From the NCBI RefSeq assembly GCF_040907265.1, contig NZ_JBFOHP010000002.1, forward strand, positions 1,178,001-1,242,000: 64,000 bases of DNA. Reading direction: 5' to 3'. This stretch comes from Streptomyces sclerotialus (GTDB taxonomy: Bacteria; Actinomycetota; Actinomycetes; Streptomycetales; Streptomycetaceae). Shown here piece after piece: positions 17,361-25,728 of this stretch. Each line of letters begins with the position of its first letter. The stretch's first letter is position 1. Under the pieces are notes generated by a model. That model ran no database searches, was not told where the DNA came from, and was given only the letters and a program-made list of their open reading frames with translations. The position numbers and the translations under genes are program-made.

Positions 17361-17783
17361 ATGCCCCTTCCGGAATCCGCCGCCGTCGCAGCCGAACTGC
17401 GTACCGCGATGGGAAAGCTCACCCGGCGCGTGAAGCTCGAGGACCAGATGCCGCTCGGTCAGGTGGCCGTCCTCGGCGCGCTGGACCGCAGCGGCGCGAT
17501 GACGACCAGCGAACTGGCGGCCGATCAGCGGGTGCGCCCGCAGTCCATGGCCCGAGCCGTTGGCCTGCTCATGGAGCAGGGGCTGATCACGCGCCGCGCG
17601 CATCCGACCGACGGCCGCAAGAGCCTCGTCGAGCTCTCTCCTGCGGGGCAGGAGCTGCTGGAGGAGGAGCGGGAGCGCAGGGCGGATTGGCTCGCGCGGG
17701 CGATCGAGGCGGAATTGACCGGCGAGGAGCGGGAATCGCTGGCGCGGGCGATCGGGCTGGTGGAGAGGCTCGCGGCGCACTAG
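17361..17783 (+). CDS. MarR-family transcriptional regulator
   Basis: A 140-residue winged-helix regulator. The recognition region is MTTSELAADQRVRPQSMARAVGLLMEQGLI (47-76), followed by the wing RRAHPTDGRKSLVELSPAGQEL, with N- and C-terminal dimerisation helices. ATG 17361 is the first start in phase with the conserved N-terminus; it has no good Shine-Dalgarno, and the 13-bp array runs almost to the start, so a leaderless transcript is possible. It is divergent from enolase and probably controls that gene and itself through the repeat array. Ligand unknown. Confidence 0.88.
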   Translation: MPLPESAAVAAELRTAMGKLTRRVKLEDQMPLGQVAVLGALDRSGAMTTSELAADQRVRPQSMARAVGLLMEQGLITRRAHPTDGRKSLVELSPAGQELLEEERERRADWLARAIEAELTGEERESLARAIGLVERLAAH

Positions 17784-17863
17784 TGCTGTCCGGCGGACGG
17801 CAAGCTCCCTGAGCACGTCAGTGGACCAGGTCCGAGACGGTCACAAGAGCCGCCGGGCAGGCC

Positions 17864-18997
17864 CTAGGCGTCGATCACCAGGTCGTCCAGCGGCTTCGCG
17901 CAGCACAGCAGGATTTTGTTGTCGGCGATCTCGCGGGGGCGGATGCCGCCGTTGTGCTGCATGTCGACCGAGCCGGCGAGCAGCGTGGTCTTGCAGGTGC
18001 CGCACATGCCCTGGACGCACGAGGCCGGCAGGGTGAGGCCCGCGCGGGACGCGGCGGCCAGGACGGGGGTACCCGCGTCGCAGTCGACCGTCCGCCCGCT
18101 GCGGGCGAACTCGACCTTGAAGCCGTACCCGGTGCCGCGCTCAGGAGCGACCGGATCGATCGGCTCTACCGGCCCGACCGCCTCGACCGGCCCGGCCGAC
18201 TCGACCGCCTCGACCGGCTCGACCGGCCCGACCGCCTCGACCGGCTCGTCGAAGGTGAAGCTCTCCTCGTGGTACCGGGTCATCTCGAAGCCTGCCGTGG
18301 AGAGCATGTGCCGCACCGCTTCCATGTAGCCGGCGGGACCGCAGGTGAACACCTCACGTTCGAGGACGTCAGGGGCCAGGTCCCGGAGCAGCTCCGTGTT
18401 CAGTTGTTCGCCGCGGTCGTCGACGAGGTGGGTCACACGGATATGGGGCGCGGTGGCCGCGATGAAGTCCAGCTCGCGACGGAAGATGATGTCGTCGCAG
18501 GTACGGGCGCTGTGGACGAAGACCACGTCCGCTGGGTGGGCCAGGTCGTACAGCGTCCGGGTCATCGACATCACGGGCGTCACGCCGCTGCCCGCGGAGA
18601 GGAAGAGGTACTTCGGCGCCGGATGCCGCGCGAAGGAGAACTGGCCGAGCGGGCCCCGCGCCTGCACGGTGGTACCTGGGGTGAGGTGGTCGTGGAGCCA
18701 GTTGGAGACCGGTCCGCCCGGGACTCGTTTCACCGTGATCGACACGAGGTCGGGCCGGGTCGGCGGGGAGGAGATGGTGTAGCAGCGCTCCACGGGGCGG
18801 CCGTAGATGTCGAGGACGAGGGTGAGGAACTGGCCGGGGTCGTGGCGGAACAGCCGGGGTTCGGTGGGTTCGAGGACGAAGGTCCGGACGTCGGCGGTGA
18901 TGTCGTGGACCTGCTTGCACACCAGGAGCCCGTCGGCCCAGGCGGGCGGGAGGCTGCCGGTCGTCATCGTTGCCGTCGTCACGGCCGCCGTCGTCAT
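17864..18997 (-). CDS. oxygenase reductase: FAD/NAD domain plus 2Fe-2S ferredoxin domain
   Basis: A 377-residue electron-transfer component of a Rieske oxygenase. FAD binding is by ERCYTISSPP (about 72-81), NAD(P)H binding by LSAGSGVTPVMS and FTCGPAGYM, and the C-terminal plant-type ferredoxin carries CVQGMCGTCKTTLL plus a later CC pair for the 2Fe-2S cluster. The two domains are joined by an unusual PVEAVGP/VEPVEAV repeat linker. It resembles GbcB and stachydrine-demethylase reductases. The ATG overlaps the Rieske gene stop (ATGA) and has a GGAGGAG site, so it is translationally coupled. It passes electrons from NADH to the Rieske partner. Confidence 0.9.
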   Translation of the reverse strand: MTTAAVTTATMTTGSLPPAWADGLLVCKQVHDITADVRTFVLEPTEPRLFRHDPGQFLTLVLDIYGRPVERCYTISSPPTRPDLVSITVKRVPGGPVSNWLHDHLTPGTTVQARGPLGQFSFARHPAPKYLFLSAGSGVTPVMSMTRTLYDLAHPADVVFVHSARTCDDIIFRRELDFIAATAPHIRVTHLVDDRGEQLNTELLRDLAPDVLEREVFTCGPAGYMEAVRHMLSTAGFEMTRYHEESFTFDEPVEAVGPVEPVEAVESAGPVEAVGPVEPIDPVAPERGTGYGFKVEFARSGRTVDCDAGTPVLAAASRAGLTLPASCVQGMCGTCKTTLLAGSVDMQHNGGIRPREIADNKILLCCAKPLDDLVIDA

Positions 18998-20250
18998 CGC
19001 TCCTCCAGGTGTGCCTTCAGCCGGCTGATGTACCAGTGGATGAAGTCCTCCACCTGGGATTCGGTCGGGCTGTAGGGGCCGGGTACGTAGGCGGGGCTGC
19101 TGATGCCCTGGTGGGCGCGGGCGATGAAGGCCGCGTCCTGTTCGTTGGTGGCGGCCCATACGTGCGTCAAAGTGTCGAGGTCGTAGTCGATGCCCTCGAC
19201 CGCATCGGCGTGTACCAGCCAGGTGGTACGTACGAGGGTGCGGTCGGGCGCGAGCGGGATGACGCAGAAGGTGACGGCGTGGTCAGACGCGAAGTGGAAC
19301 CAGGCGTTGGGTTGCAGGTGGAAACCGAGGCGGCCGAGGCGGGCCGTGGGGAAGTCGGCCAGCAGGCGCTTGACCGCGGCCTTGCCGTCCTGCGTGAAGG
19401 ACTCGCCGGCGAGGTCGAGCGGTTCGCGCTGGATGCGGAAGCCGGTGGGGCGGGTGTCCAGTTCCTCGATGGTGGCGTAGGGCAGGCCCAGCGACTCGTA
19501 CGTCGCGTGTGCCTTCGCTTCGGCCTGCCGGAAGCGCTCGTAGGTCGCGCGTAGCGCCGGCGGGACGTTCTCCTCGGTGAAGTTGTAGATCGGGAAGTAG
19601 CAGCGCTGCAGCTCGGGGTGGCCGGCGCAGTGGTAGCACTCCCGGTTGTTCTCCATGGTGAGCTTCCAGTTGCCGTGCTCGACGAGGTCGATCTGGTGCG
19701 CGACCTTCGCGTGCCGCAGGTTGTGCGGCGCGATGTAGGGCTCGACGCGGTGGGCGACGTCGTCGAAGTCGGTGGGCGGCTGCGCGGCGAGGGAGAGGAA
19801 GACGAGGCCGGCGACGGTGCGGACATGGACGGCCTTGAGGGCGAAGCATGAGGGGTCGAAGCCGGGCGCTTGCGACTCGGCGTGGAGCAGTGTGCCGTCC
19901 ACGCCGTAGGTCCAGTGGTGATAGCCGCAGACGATGTTGCCGACCGTGCCGCGCTCCTGGTGGAGGATGCGCGCGCCGCGGTGCCGGCAGACGTTGTGAA
20001 AAGCCCGTACCTCCTCGTCGTCGTCCCGGACGAGGAGGACGGAGTACGGTCCGACGGTGACGGTGACGTAGTCGCCGGGCTCGGGGAGTTCGGCCTCCGC
20101 GGCGACGAAGAGCCAACTGCGGGCGAAGACGGCTTCGATGTCGAGGGCGAAGAACTCGTCGCTGAGGTAGAAGGGGGCTTCGAGACTCTGGCCGACGGTG
20201 CGTCGGGCGACGAGGTCGGCGGCGCTGGTGACGGAAGCTGGTGCGCTCAT
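18994..20250 (-). CDS. Rieske non-haem iron oxygenase (betaine-demethylase type)
   Basis: A 418-residue ring-hydroxylating-type oxygenase alpha subunit. The Rieske cluster ligands are C88, H90, C108 and H111 (CRH...CGYHHW), and the mononuclear iron region is NNRECYHCAGHPE with E204, H207 and H211. The sequence and gene set resemble GbcA (glycine betaine) and Stc2 (proline betaine) monooxygenases, which N-demethylate quaternary amines and release formaldehyde. It overlaps its reductase by 4 nt downstream and starts 20 nt after the flavoprotein stop. The actual amine cannot be decided from sequence. Confidence 0.9.
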   Translation of the reverse strand: MSAPASVTSAADLVARRTVGQSLEAPFYLSDEFFALDIEAVFARSWLFVAAEAELPEPGDYVTVTVGPYSVLLVRDDDEEVRAFHNVCRHRGARILHQERGTVGNIVCGYHHWTYGVDGTLLHAESQAPGFDPSCFALKAVHVRTVAGLVFLSLAAQPPTDFDDVAHRVEPYIAPHNLRHAKVAHQIDLVEHGNWKLTMENNRECYHCAGHPELQRCYFPIYNFTEENVPPALRATYERFRQAEAKAHATYESLGLPYATIEELDTRPTGFRIQREPLDLAGESFTQDGKAAVKRLLADFPTARLGRLGFHLQPNAWFHFASDHAVTFCVIPLAPDRTLVRTTWLVHADAVEGIDYDLDTLTHVWAATNEQDAAFIARAHQGISSPAYVPGPYSPTESQVEDFIHWYISRLKAHLEER

Positions 20251-20270
20251 CTGAGGTCTCCCATCGCTCG

Positions 20271-22340
20271 TCAGAGGGGCAGGCACAGCCGCAGGGCGTC
20301 GTATACGGCGGCGTGGATGTTGCGGCTGGTGACCGCGTCGCCGATGCGGAACAGCTGGTACCGGCCTGCGCCGTTGCGGACGACGGCCTGTTCCTCGTAC
20401 GCCAGCAGGGCGCGGTGGTCGACCTCGCCGAGGTTGCGGGAGCCGGGCAGCAGGTCGGTGTAGAGCTCGTCGTGGGGCAGGGTGCCGTGCTCGACCACGA
20501 CGTGGTCGACGGTCTGCTCGGTCTCGGCCTCGGTGTACTCGCTGTAGAGGGTCGCGCTGAGGCGCCCGTCGTCGGTGCGGCGCACACGGCGCAGCCGTTG
20601 GGCAAGGGTGATGCTGACGCCGTGGGCGGTGAAGGCCTTCAGGTACGCCGGGGAGTTCATGCTGCCGACGTCCGGTGCCAGTGTGCGTTCCGGGGTCACG
20701 TAGTGCAGCCGGGCGCCGGCCGGGGCCAGCAGTTCCACGGCGTCCATCGCCGGATAGCCGCCGTGGTCGTCGTAGACGAGTACGGTGCTGGTGCTCCGGG
20801 GGCGTAGCGAGCCGGACATCACGTCCCATGTGTCGGCGACCAGGTCCTCGCCCTCGATGAGGAAGGACCGGTTGGGTATGCCGCCGGTGGCGACGACGAC
20901 GAGGTCGGGGTGTGCGGCGAGTACGTCCCGGACCTCGGCATACGCTCCCAGGCGCAGGTCGACGCCGAGGTGTTTGCACTCGGCGACCCGCCAGTCGACG
21001 ATGCCGAGCAGGTCGCGGCGGCGGGGGTTCGACGCGGCGAGCCGGACCTGGCCGCCGGGCTCGTCGCTCGCCTCGAACAACACCACGGCATGGCCGCGTT
21101 CGCCCAGGACGCGGGCGGCTTCGAGCCCGGCCGGGCCGCTCCCGACGACCACTGCCTTCCTGCGACGGCCGTTGGCCGGGGTGATGAGGTGAGGCAGCTG
21201 GAGTTCGCGTCCGGTGGCCGGGTTGTGGATGCACTTGGTGTCGCCGGAGTCGTAGATCGCGTCCAGGCAGTAACTCGCGCCGACGCAGGGCCGGATGCGG
21301 TCCTCCTGGCCGGCGGCGATCTTGGCCACCAGATGCGGATCGGCGATCTGCGCCCGGGTCATGCCGACGAGGTCCAGCAGCCCTTCGCGCACGGCGTACC
21401 GCGCGGTGGCCACGTCCGCGATACGGGCCGCGTGCATCACGGGGATGTCCAGGCGCCGCCTGACCTCGCCGGTGAATTCCAGGTACGGCGCCGACGGCGT
21501 ACCCATGGACGGGATCGTCTTCGCCAACGAGGCGTCGCTCTCGATGGTGCCGCGGATGGCGCTGATGAAGTCGATGCCGTCGGCGCTGAACCGCTCCGCC
21601 GCGACCAGTGCCTCGTCGGGCGTCAGGCCGCCGGGGAGCCCTTCGTCGAGCGCCATCCGGATACCGACGAGGAAGTCCGGGCCGACGGCCTCGCGTACGG
21701 CGCGGATCACCCGGCGGGGGAAGGCCATCCGGTGTTCCAGGCTGCCGCCGAGTCCGTCGTCGCGGTGATTCGTCGCGGGCGACAGGAAGCTGTCGAGGAA
21801 GTGGCCGTAGGACTGGAGCTCGATGCCGTCCAGGCCGCCTGCCCGGCAGCGCAGTGCCGCGGCGACGTAGTCGGCGACGATGCGGTCCAGGTCCCAGGGT
21901 TCGGCGGCCTTCGGGAACGCGCGGTGCGCGGGCTCGCGCAGCGACGACGCGGCCACCACGGGCAGCCAGTCACCGGAGTAGTTGCTGGTACGGCGCCCGA
22001 GGTGGGTGACCTGGCACATGACGGCCGCGCCCGCGCCGTGCACGTCGTCGGCGAGCCTGCGCAGCCACGGCACGATGTCGTCCCGGTACAGCAGCAGGTT
22101 GCCGAACGAGGGCGGGCTGTCCGGGGAGACGACCGCGGAGCCGCCGATCATCGTCAGGCCGACGCCGCCGCGCGCCTTTTCGAGGTGGTAGGCCCGGTAG
22201 CGATCCTTGGGGAGGCCGTCCTCCCCGAACGCCGGTTCGTGGGAGGTGCTGACCACCCGGTTGCGCAGGGTGAGGTGTTTCAGCCGGAAGGGCTGGAGCA
22301 GAGGATCCGTGGTGTCCGTGTTCGTGATCTGTGCGCGCAC
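20271..22340 (-). CDS. NADH:flavin oxidoreductase / N-methyl-amine demethylase (TMADH family)
   Basis: A 689-residue protein with an Old-Yellow-Enzyme TIM barrel (residues about 10-340), an iron-sulfur segment CVGASYCLDAIYDSGDTKCIHNP (about 350-375), and a C-terminal FAD/NAD domain (AVVVGSGPAGLEAARVLGERG, about 395). This is the trimethylamine/dimethylglycine/N-methylproline demethylase layout. GTG 22340 follows AGGAG. With the Rieske pair it suggests stepwise removal of N-methyl groups: Rieske step on the quaternary amine, this enzyme on the tertiary amine. It is first in the operon and lies downstream of the IclR gene and a large inverted repeat. Confidence 0.88.
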   Translation of the reverse strand: MRAQITNTDTTDPLLQPFRLKHLTLRNRVVSTSHEPAFGEDGLPKDRYRAYHLEKARGGVGLTMIGGSAVVSPDSPPSFGNLLLYRDDIVPWLRRLADDVHGAGAAVMCQVTHLGRRTSNYSGDWLPVVAASSLREPAHRAFPKAAEPWDLDRIVADYVAAALRCRAGGLDGIELQSYGHFLDSFLSPATNHRDDGLGGSLEHRMAFPRRVIRAVREAVGPDFLVGIRMALDEGLPGGLTPDEALVAAERFSADGIDFISAIRGTIESDASLAKTIPSMGTPSAPYLEFTGEVRRRLDIPVMHAARIADVATARYAVREGLLDLVGMTRAQIADPHLVAKIAAGQEDRIRPCVGASYCLDAIYDSGDTKCIHNPATGRELQLPHLITPANGRRRKAVVVGSGPAGLEAARVLGERGHAVVLFEASDEPGGQVRLAASNPRRRDLLGIVDWRVAECKHLGVDLRLGAYAEVRDVLAAHPDLVVVATGGIPNRSFLIEGEDLVADTWDVMSGSLRPRSTSTVLVYDDHGGYPAMDAVELLAPAGARLHYVTPERTLAPDVGSMNSPAYLKAFTAHGVSITLAQRLRRVRRTDDGRLSATLYSEYTEAETEQTVDHVVVEHGTLPHDELYTDLLPGSRNLGEVDHRALLAYEEQAVVRNGAGRYQLFRIGDAVTSRNIHAAVYDALRLCLPL

Positions 22341-22407
22341 AACCGCTCCTAGGGAAGCAGGGAAGCTCTGTGGCTGTCGGCTGACGACGGGGACTGGGAT
22401 CTGCCGC

Positions 22408-22434
22408 GCTGAAGGGCTGAAGGGCTGAAGGGGA
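22408..22434. repeat. 9-bp direct repeat, three perfect copies
   Basis: GCTGAAGGG is repeated three times head to tail in the leader of the demethylase operon, about 70 nt from its start. Confidence 0.85.
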
Positions 22435-22484
22435 AACGTCTGACGTCGCCGTCGCGACGCCGGGGCGGTGTCGTGAGGTCGGCT

Positions 22485-22527
22485 ATTTGTCTCGCATAGC
22501 GAAACTGCAATGCTATGCGAGACAAAT
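22485..22527. promoter_or_regulatory. large perfect inverted repeat, candidate IclR operator
   Basis: Perfect 16-bp arms ATTTGTCTCGCATAGC and GCTATGCGAGACAAAT are separated by 11 nt. Within each arm lies a TCGCATAGCGA-like element typical of IclR-family sites. It lies 44 nt beyond the IclR stop and about 145 nt upstream of the demethylase start. There is no U-tract, and its moderate AT content does not resemble the other terminators here. Confidence 0.65.
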
Positions 22528-22570
22528 GTGGGGCCTGAGCATCCCGTCGTCAAGCCCCTTCGCGCTATGG

Positions 22571-23353
22571 TCAGCCGCGCCGGATATGGCCCTTGCGCCA
22601 GGAGATTCTGTCGCCGGCCGCGATGACCTGCTCGGCGAGCCGGGGAATCGTACGGTCGTTGATGCGGAACGTCGGGCCGGAGATGGTCACGGCGGCGATC
22701 ACTTGCCCGTTCAGGGACCTGATGGGGGCGGAGAGGGCGGCGAGCCCGATCTCGTGCTCCTCGCTCGTGACGCCGTACCCCAGTTCCCGTACGGTCCGCA
22801 GCTCGTCCTTGAGGCGTGCCGGGTCCGTGACGGTGTGCGGGGTGAACTTCTCCAGCGGCTGCGCGAGGAACTCGGCGGCTTCCTCCTGGGGCAGGTGCGC
22901 CAGGAAGACCTTGCCCGCCGAGGTCGCGTGGAGGGGCGTGCGCTTGCCGACCCAGTCGATGCTGGTGATGGCCGCACTGCTGATCACCTGGTCGACGCTG
23001 ACGACCGACTGCCCGTCATGTACCGCGAGATTCACCGTTTCCCCGACGGCCGCGGCGAGCTCCTGGCAGATCGGACGGCTCAGCAGCGACAGGTCGCTTC
23101 CCTTGGTCGCGCCGCCCGCGAGTTCGACCACGGTGTAGCCGATGCGGTACCGCCCGCGCTCGCTGCCCTGCTCGACGAGTCCCCGGGCCTCAAGAGTGGC
23201 GAGCAGCCGGAACACGGTCGACTTGTGGACCCCCAGGGCCTCAGCGATCTCCGTGACGCCGGACGGGCCCTGCGCGGCCAGCACTTGGAGGATCGAGACA
23301 GCCCGGTCCACCGACTGCACCGACGTGTCCCGCGCCCGACCCTTGCCGCTCAT
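22571..23353 (-). CDS. IclR-family transcriptional regulator
   Basis: A 260-residue regulator. The N-terminal winged helix is SVDRAVSILQVLAAQGPSGVTEIAEALGVHKSTVFRLLATLEARGLV (residues 14-60); the C-terminal IclR effector domain includes GETVNLAVHDGQSVVSVDQV, PLHATSAGKVFLAHLP and EEHEIGLAALSAPI. Such proteins control catabolic operons in response to a substrate or intermediate. It lies directly upstream of, and in the same direction as, the demethylase operon, from which the big inverted repeat separates it, so it is the obvious local regulator. Activator or repressor cannot be told. Confidence 0.92.
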   Translation of the reverse strand: MSGKGRARDTSVQSVDRAVSILQVLAAQGPSGVTEIAEALGVHKSTVFRLLATLEARGLVEQGSERGRYRIGYTVVELAGGATKGSDLSLLSRPICQELAAAVGETVNLAVHDGQSVVSVDQVISSAAITSIDWVGKRTPLHATSAGKVFLAHLPQEEAAEFLAQPLEKFTPHTVTDPARLKDELRTVRELGYGVTSEEHEIGLAALSAPIRSLNGQVIAAVTISGPTFRINDRTIPRLAEQVIAAGDRISWRKGHIRRG

Positions 23354-23501
23354 GGCGGAAGCCTATAGGAGCCCTCCTCCACCGACCCCGGACGCGATCA
23401 CCGCGAGCCGGCGCGACCAGCGGGTGGATGGCCACGGGAGTCGCGAGTCAACTTGCCGGCCCTTCGGGCGGAGGGCCTCCCTCATCCGCGCGCCAGGCGG
23501 C

Positions 23502-23756
23502 TCAGGCGCTCGCCGTGGGGCCCTCTCGGCGTTCGTGGTCGGTGTGACCACGGTCGGCGCGTTCGACGATCGTGCCGGTCACGACCTGCGGGGGCGCGGT
23601 CTCCGCTGCCTTCTCCTCGTCCTTCATCGCCCTGGCCTCGCTCTTGAGGATGCGGGCCGACTTGCCCGCCGAGCGGGCCAGCTCGGGGAGCTTCTTCGCC
23701 CCGAAGACCACGATGACGACGATGAGGATCAGGGCCAGTTCACTGAGGCCGAACAT
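23502..23756 (-). CDS. tatA: Sec-independent translocase TatA-type subunit
   Basis: An 84-residue protein: short N-terminal transmembrane helix LALILIVVIVVF, the FGAKKLPELARSAGKSARILKSEA amphipathic region with the Phe-Gly hinge, and a charged C-terminal tail. This is the TatA/E pattern; TatA oligomers form the twin-arginine translocation pore with TatC. No tatC lies nearby, so it is probably an accessory TatA. ATG 23756 is fixed by the N-terminal MFGLSE. Its promoter region contains two CTACA-N4-TGTAG palindromes shared with the divergent small gene. Confidence 0.88.
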   Translation of the reverse strand: MFGLSELALILIVVIVVFGAKKLPELARSAGKSARILKSEARAMKDEEKAAETAPPQVVTGTIVERADRGHTDHERREGPTASA

Positions 23757-23808
23757 CAGGTCCACTTTCTTTCGAATGCTGGCGAGCGCCACCGACGACA
23801 CAAGAGAA

Positions 23809-23824
23809 TCTACAGCCCTGTAGA
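23809..23824. promoter_or_regulatory. BlaI-like palindrome 1
   Basis: TCTACAG-CC-CTGTAGA, a perfect palindrome containing CTACA-N4-TGTAG, 53 nt upstream of tatA. Confidence 0.6.
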
Positions 23825-23911
23825 AACTTTGGCGTCGCCGGCGTGCACAACAAGCCAACGTTGGCCGACCGTTGCCACGGATGCCACCCCGGCCCCACTT
23901 GATCCATATAC

Positions 23912-23929
23912 TTCTACACGTCTGTAGAA
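23912..23929. promoter_or_regulatory. BlaI-like palindrome 2
   Basis: TTCTACA-CGTC-TGTAGAA, a perfect palindrome with the same CTACA-N4-TGTAG core, 48 nt upstream of the small rightward gene. Confidence 0.6.
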
Positions 23930-23976
23930 CACGCGAGGGGCGCACAGATCGCCCCCGTTCCGCTGGGAGGGGCTTC

Positions 23977-24198
23977 GTGGCTTCGATCGATCTGGACAAG
24001 GTGCTGGACAAGGCATGGGCGGACAAGAGCCTGCCGGAGGTACTCGACGCACCGGTGTCGGCCCTGAAGGGGATCTCGGACCGGGGCGGCGAACTCCTCC
24101 AGCAGGCAGTCGGCGTCAAGACGGTCCGCGACCTGGCGGAGCTCAAGTACGCGCGCTGGGCGCAGGCGCTGGCGGCACTGGAGACACGCACCGACTAG
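23977..24198 (+). CDS. small conserved-looking helical protein
   Basis: A 73-residue soluble protein (ASIDLDKVLDKAWADKSLPE, then APVSALKGISDRGGELLQQAVGVKTVRDLAELKYARWAQAL split over residues 31-70). The pattern L-K-G-I-S-(x)n-LL-x-x-x-GV-x-TV-x-DLA resembles a helix-hairpin-helix-like module, but I cannot place it in a named family. GTG 23977 is preceded by GGGAGGGG. It is divergent from tatA and shares two palindromes with it, so both are probably under one repressor, perhaps the BlaI protein encoded at 25252-25644. Confidence 0.7.
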   Translation: MASIDLDKVLDKAWADKSLPEVLDAPVSALKGISDRGGELLQQAVGVKTVRDLAELKYARWAQALAALETRTD

Positions 24199-24276
24199 GG
24201 CATCGATCAGGGAACCGGCCAGGACACCGACCAGGGCGCCGCGGCGACGGCGCGGTACGGACCGCCGGTCGTGCGT

Positions 24277-25242
24277 TCAGCATCCGGAATGCCCGGTACC
24301 CGCGAGGAGTGCCGCCGGGGCCAGTGCCAGGGCGACCGGGAGTGCGAGTACGACGGCCGTGACGGCCGAACTCAGGGCAGGCGCCAGTGCCTTCGCATGC
24401 GTGGGCGTGGCCTTGACGAGTCGGCGGATGCGCTCGGCCGGGTCGGTTCCGGTCATCGCGGGCAGTCCGGAAACAGTCGCAGTGGGGCCTACGGCGCACA
24501 TCTCCAGCAGCGCCGAGGCCACCGCGCGCCGGCCGTGCCGCTGCGCCGCCTGGTCGTCCGCGGCCATCTCCGCAAGGCGGCGCACCTGCTGGGCGTACCC
24601 ACGAGAGAGCCCGCTCCAGCCGAAGGCCGAGGTCAGCACATCGGCGACGAGGAAGGCACGGTGGTGCCGGTATTTCAGGTGGGCCCGCTCGTGTTCGAGC
24701 GCGGCGGCGAGTTCGGGGTCGGACAGCATGTTCATGGCTGCCGTGGTCACGACGATGCGTGAGGCGTCCCGGGCCCCGGGGATGCAGAAGACCGCCGGGT
24801 CCGTGTGTTTCAGCACGCGCACGTCCGGGTCGTGGATCCGGACGTGCTCCCCCAGGGCGTCGGCGGTGAGCCGGTACCGGTTCCGCTCCCGGCGGAGGCG
24901 CAGCAGACTGCGCAGGGTGAGTCCGATGAGCGTCACGGAGCCGAGGAACAACACGACCAACGCGGCCCGTGGGATGTCCGCCACCAGCCAGGAGCCACCG
25001 TAAGCGTCGTGGATCAGCGGCTCGTCGGCACGGAAGAGCCACACCATGGCGTGTTCCCACAGGTCGTGGGCGACCAGGAGGAGGAAGCCCACGACCGAGG
25101 CGAGCAGACTCAGCGCGCAGGCGTGCCAGCTGCGCAGGGCGGCTTGCGGAAAGCGGGTGACCCAGCGCGCGTGGGTCAACAGGCGCGCGACCGGCCCGCC
25201 GAGCAGTACCGCGTACGCGAACAGGGCTGCGATGACTAACAC
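24277..25242 (-). CDS. M56/BlaR1-like membrane zinc metalloprotease (TTA codon)
   Basis: A 321-residue membrane peptidase of the M56 family. Hydrophobic segments lie at about 2-20, 42-58, 88-108 and 295-315; the zinc motif is H184-E-R-A-H188 in LEHERAHLKYRHH, preceded by VVTTAAMNMLSDPELAAAL. No penicillin-binding sensor domain is present, unlike BlaR1. GTG 25242 starts 9 nt after the BlaI stop, and the second codon is TTA (25237-25239), which would make it bldA-dependent. The BlaI-M56 pair is a classic repressor/antirepressor-protease module in actinobacteria; the inducing signal is unknown. Confidence 0.88.
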   Translation of the reverse strand: MLVIAALFAYAVLLGGPVARLLTHARWVTRFPQAALRSWHACALSLLASVVGFLLLVAHDLWEHAMVWLFRADEPLIHDAYGGSWLVADIPRAALVVLFLGSVTLIGLTLRSLLRLRRERNRYRLTADALGEHVRIHDPDVRVLKHTDPAVFCIPGARDASRIVVTTAAMNMLSDPELAAALEHERAHLKYRHHRAFLVADVLTSAFGWSGLSRGYAQQVRRLAEMAADDQAAQRHGRRAVASALLEMCAVGPTATVSGLPAMTGTDPAERIRRLVKATPTHAKALAPALSSAVTAVVLALPVALALAPAALLAGTGHSGC

Positions 25243-25251
25243 AGTGGGACC

Positions 25252-25644
25252 TCAGTGGTCGGTGTCGGATCGGGGGCCGGGTCCGGGGTCGGGAGGCATG
25301 GCGTCCAGTGCCTTGCGCAGGGCAGCCGCCTCTTCGGCGTCGAGGCGGCCGGCGAAGTGAAGGAGCGCGTTCGCGCGGTCCGTCGAGTGGGCCAGGGCCT
25401 GCTCCATGAGCCCGGCCGTGTAGTCGTCCGCCGAGCACAACGCACTGTAGCGGTAGGACCTGCCGTGTTTGGTCCGGTCGAGCCATCCCTTGGTACGCAG
25501 GCGCTCGGTGACCGTCATCACCGTGGTGTAGGCCAACGAACGCTCCTCGTTGAGGGCGTCGGTGATGTGCTGGATGCTGAGCGGTTCCTCGCTCGCCCAC
25601 ACCACCCGCATGATGTCCGATTCCAGTTCACCGAATGCTCTCAA
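25252..25644 (-). CDS. BlaI/MecI-family repressor
   Basis: A 130-residue winged-helix repressor: GELESDIMRVVWASEEPLSIQHITDALN, then SLAYTTVMTVTERLRTKGWL (the recognition helix) and RSYRYSAL wing, with a helical C-terminal dimerisation region. BlaI proteins are cleaved after signalling by the partner protease, here the adjacent M56 gene. TTG 25644 is the start that matches family N-termini; GCAGGTCGGGG precedes it. Candidate autoregulatory palindromes lie upstream at 25697-25714 and 25729-25741, and similar CTACA/TGTAG sites lie at tatA. Confidence 0.9.
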   Translation of the reverse strand: MRAFGELESDIMRVVWASEEPLSIQHITDALNEERSLAYTTVMTVTERLRTKGWLDRTKHGRSYRYSALCSADDYTAGLMEQALAHSTDRANALLHFAGRLDAEEAAALRKALDAMPPDPGPGPRSDTDH

Positions 25645-25696
25645 CGCCCCGACCTGCCTTTCTCTCTCTTCGCCGCACGCGTCGCCCGCGGTGACG

Positions 25697-25714
25697 GTAG
25701 CGGCCCACCGCTAC
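25697..25714. promoter_or_regulatory. palindrome upstream of blaI (distal element)
   Basis: Perfect arms GTAGCGG and CCGCTAC around CCCA, 53 nt before the BlaI start. Confidence 0.45.
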
Positions 25715-25728
25715 GGCGGCGTGAACTT

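Noticed and set aside
23809..23929. Palindromes at tatA taken as terminators
   Set aside because: They lie between divergent genes and have short, AT-rich arms; an operator role fits better.
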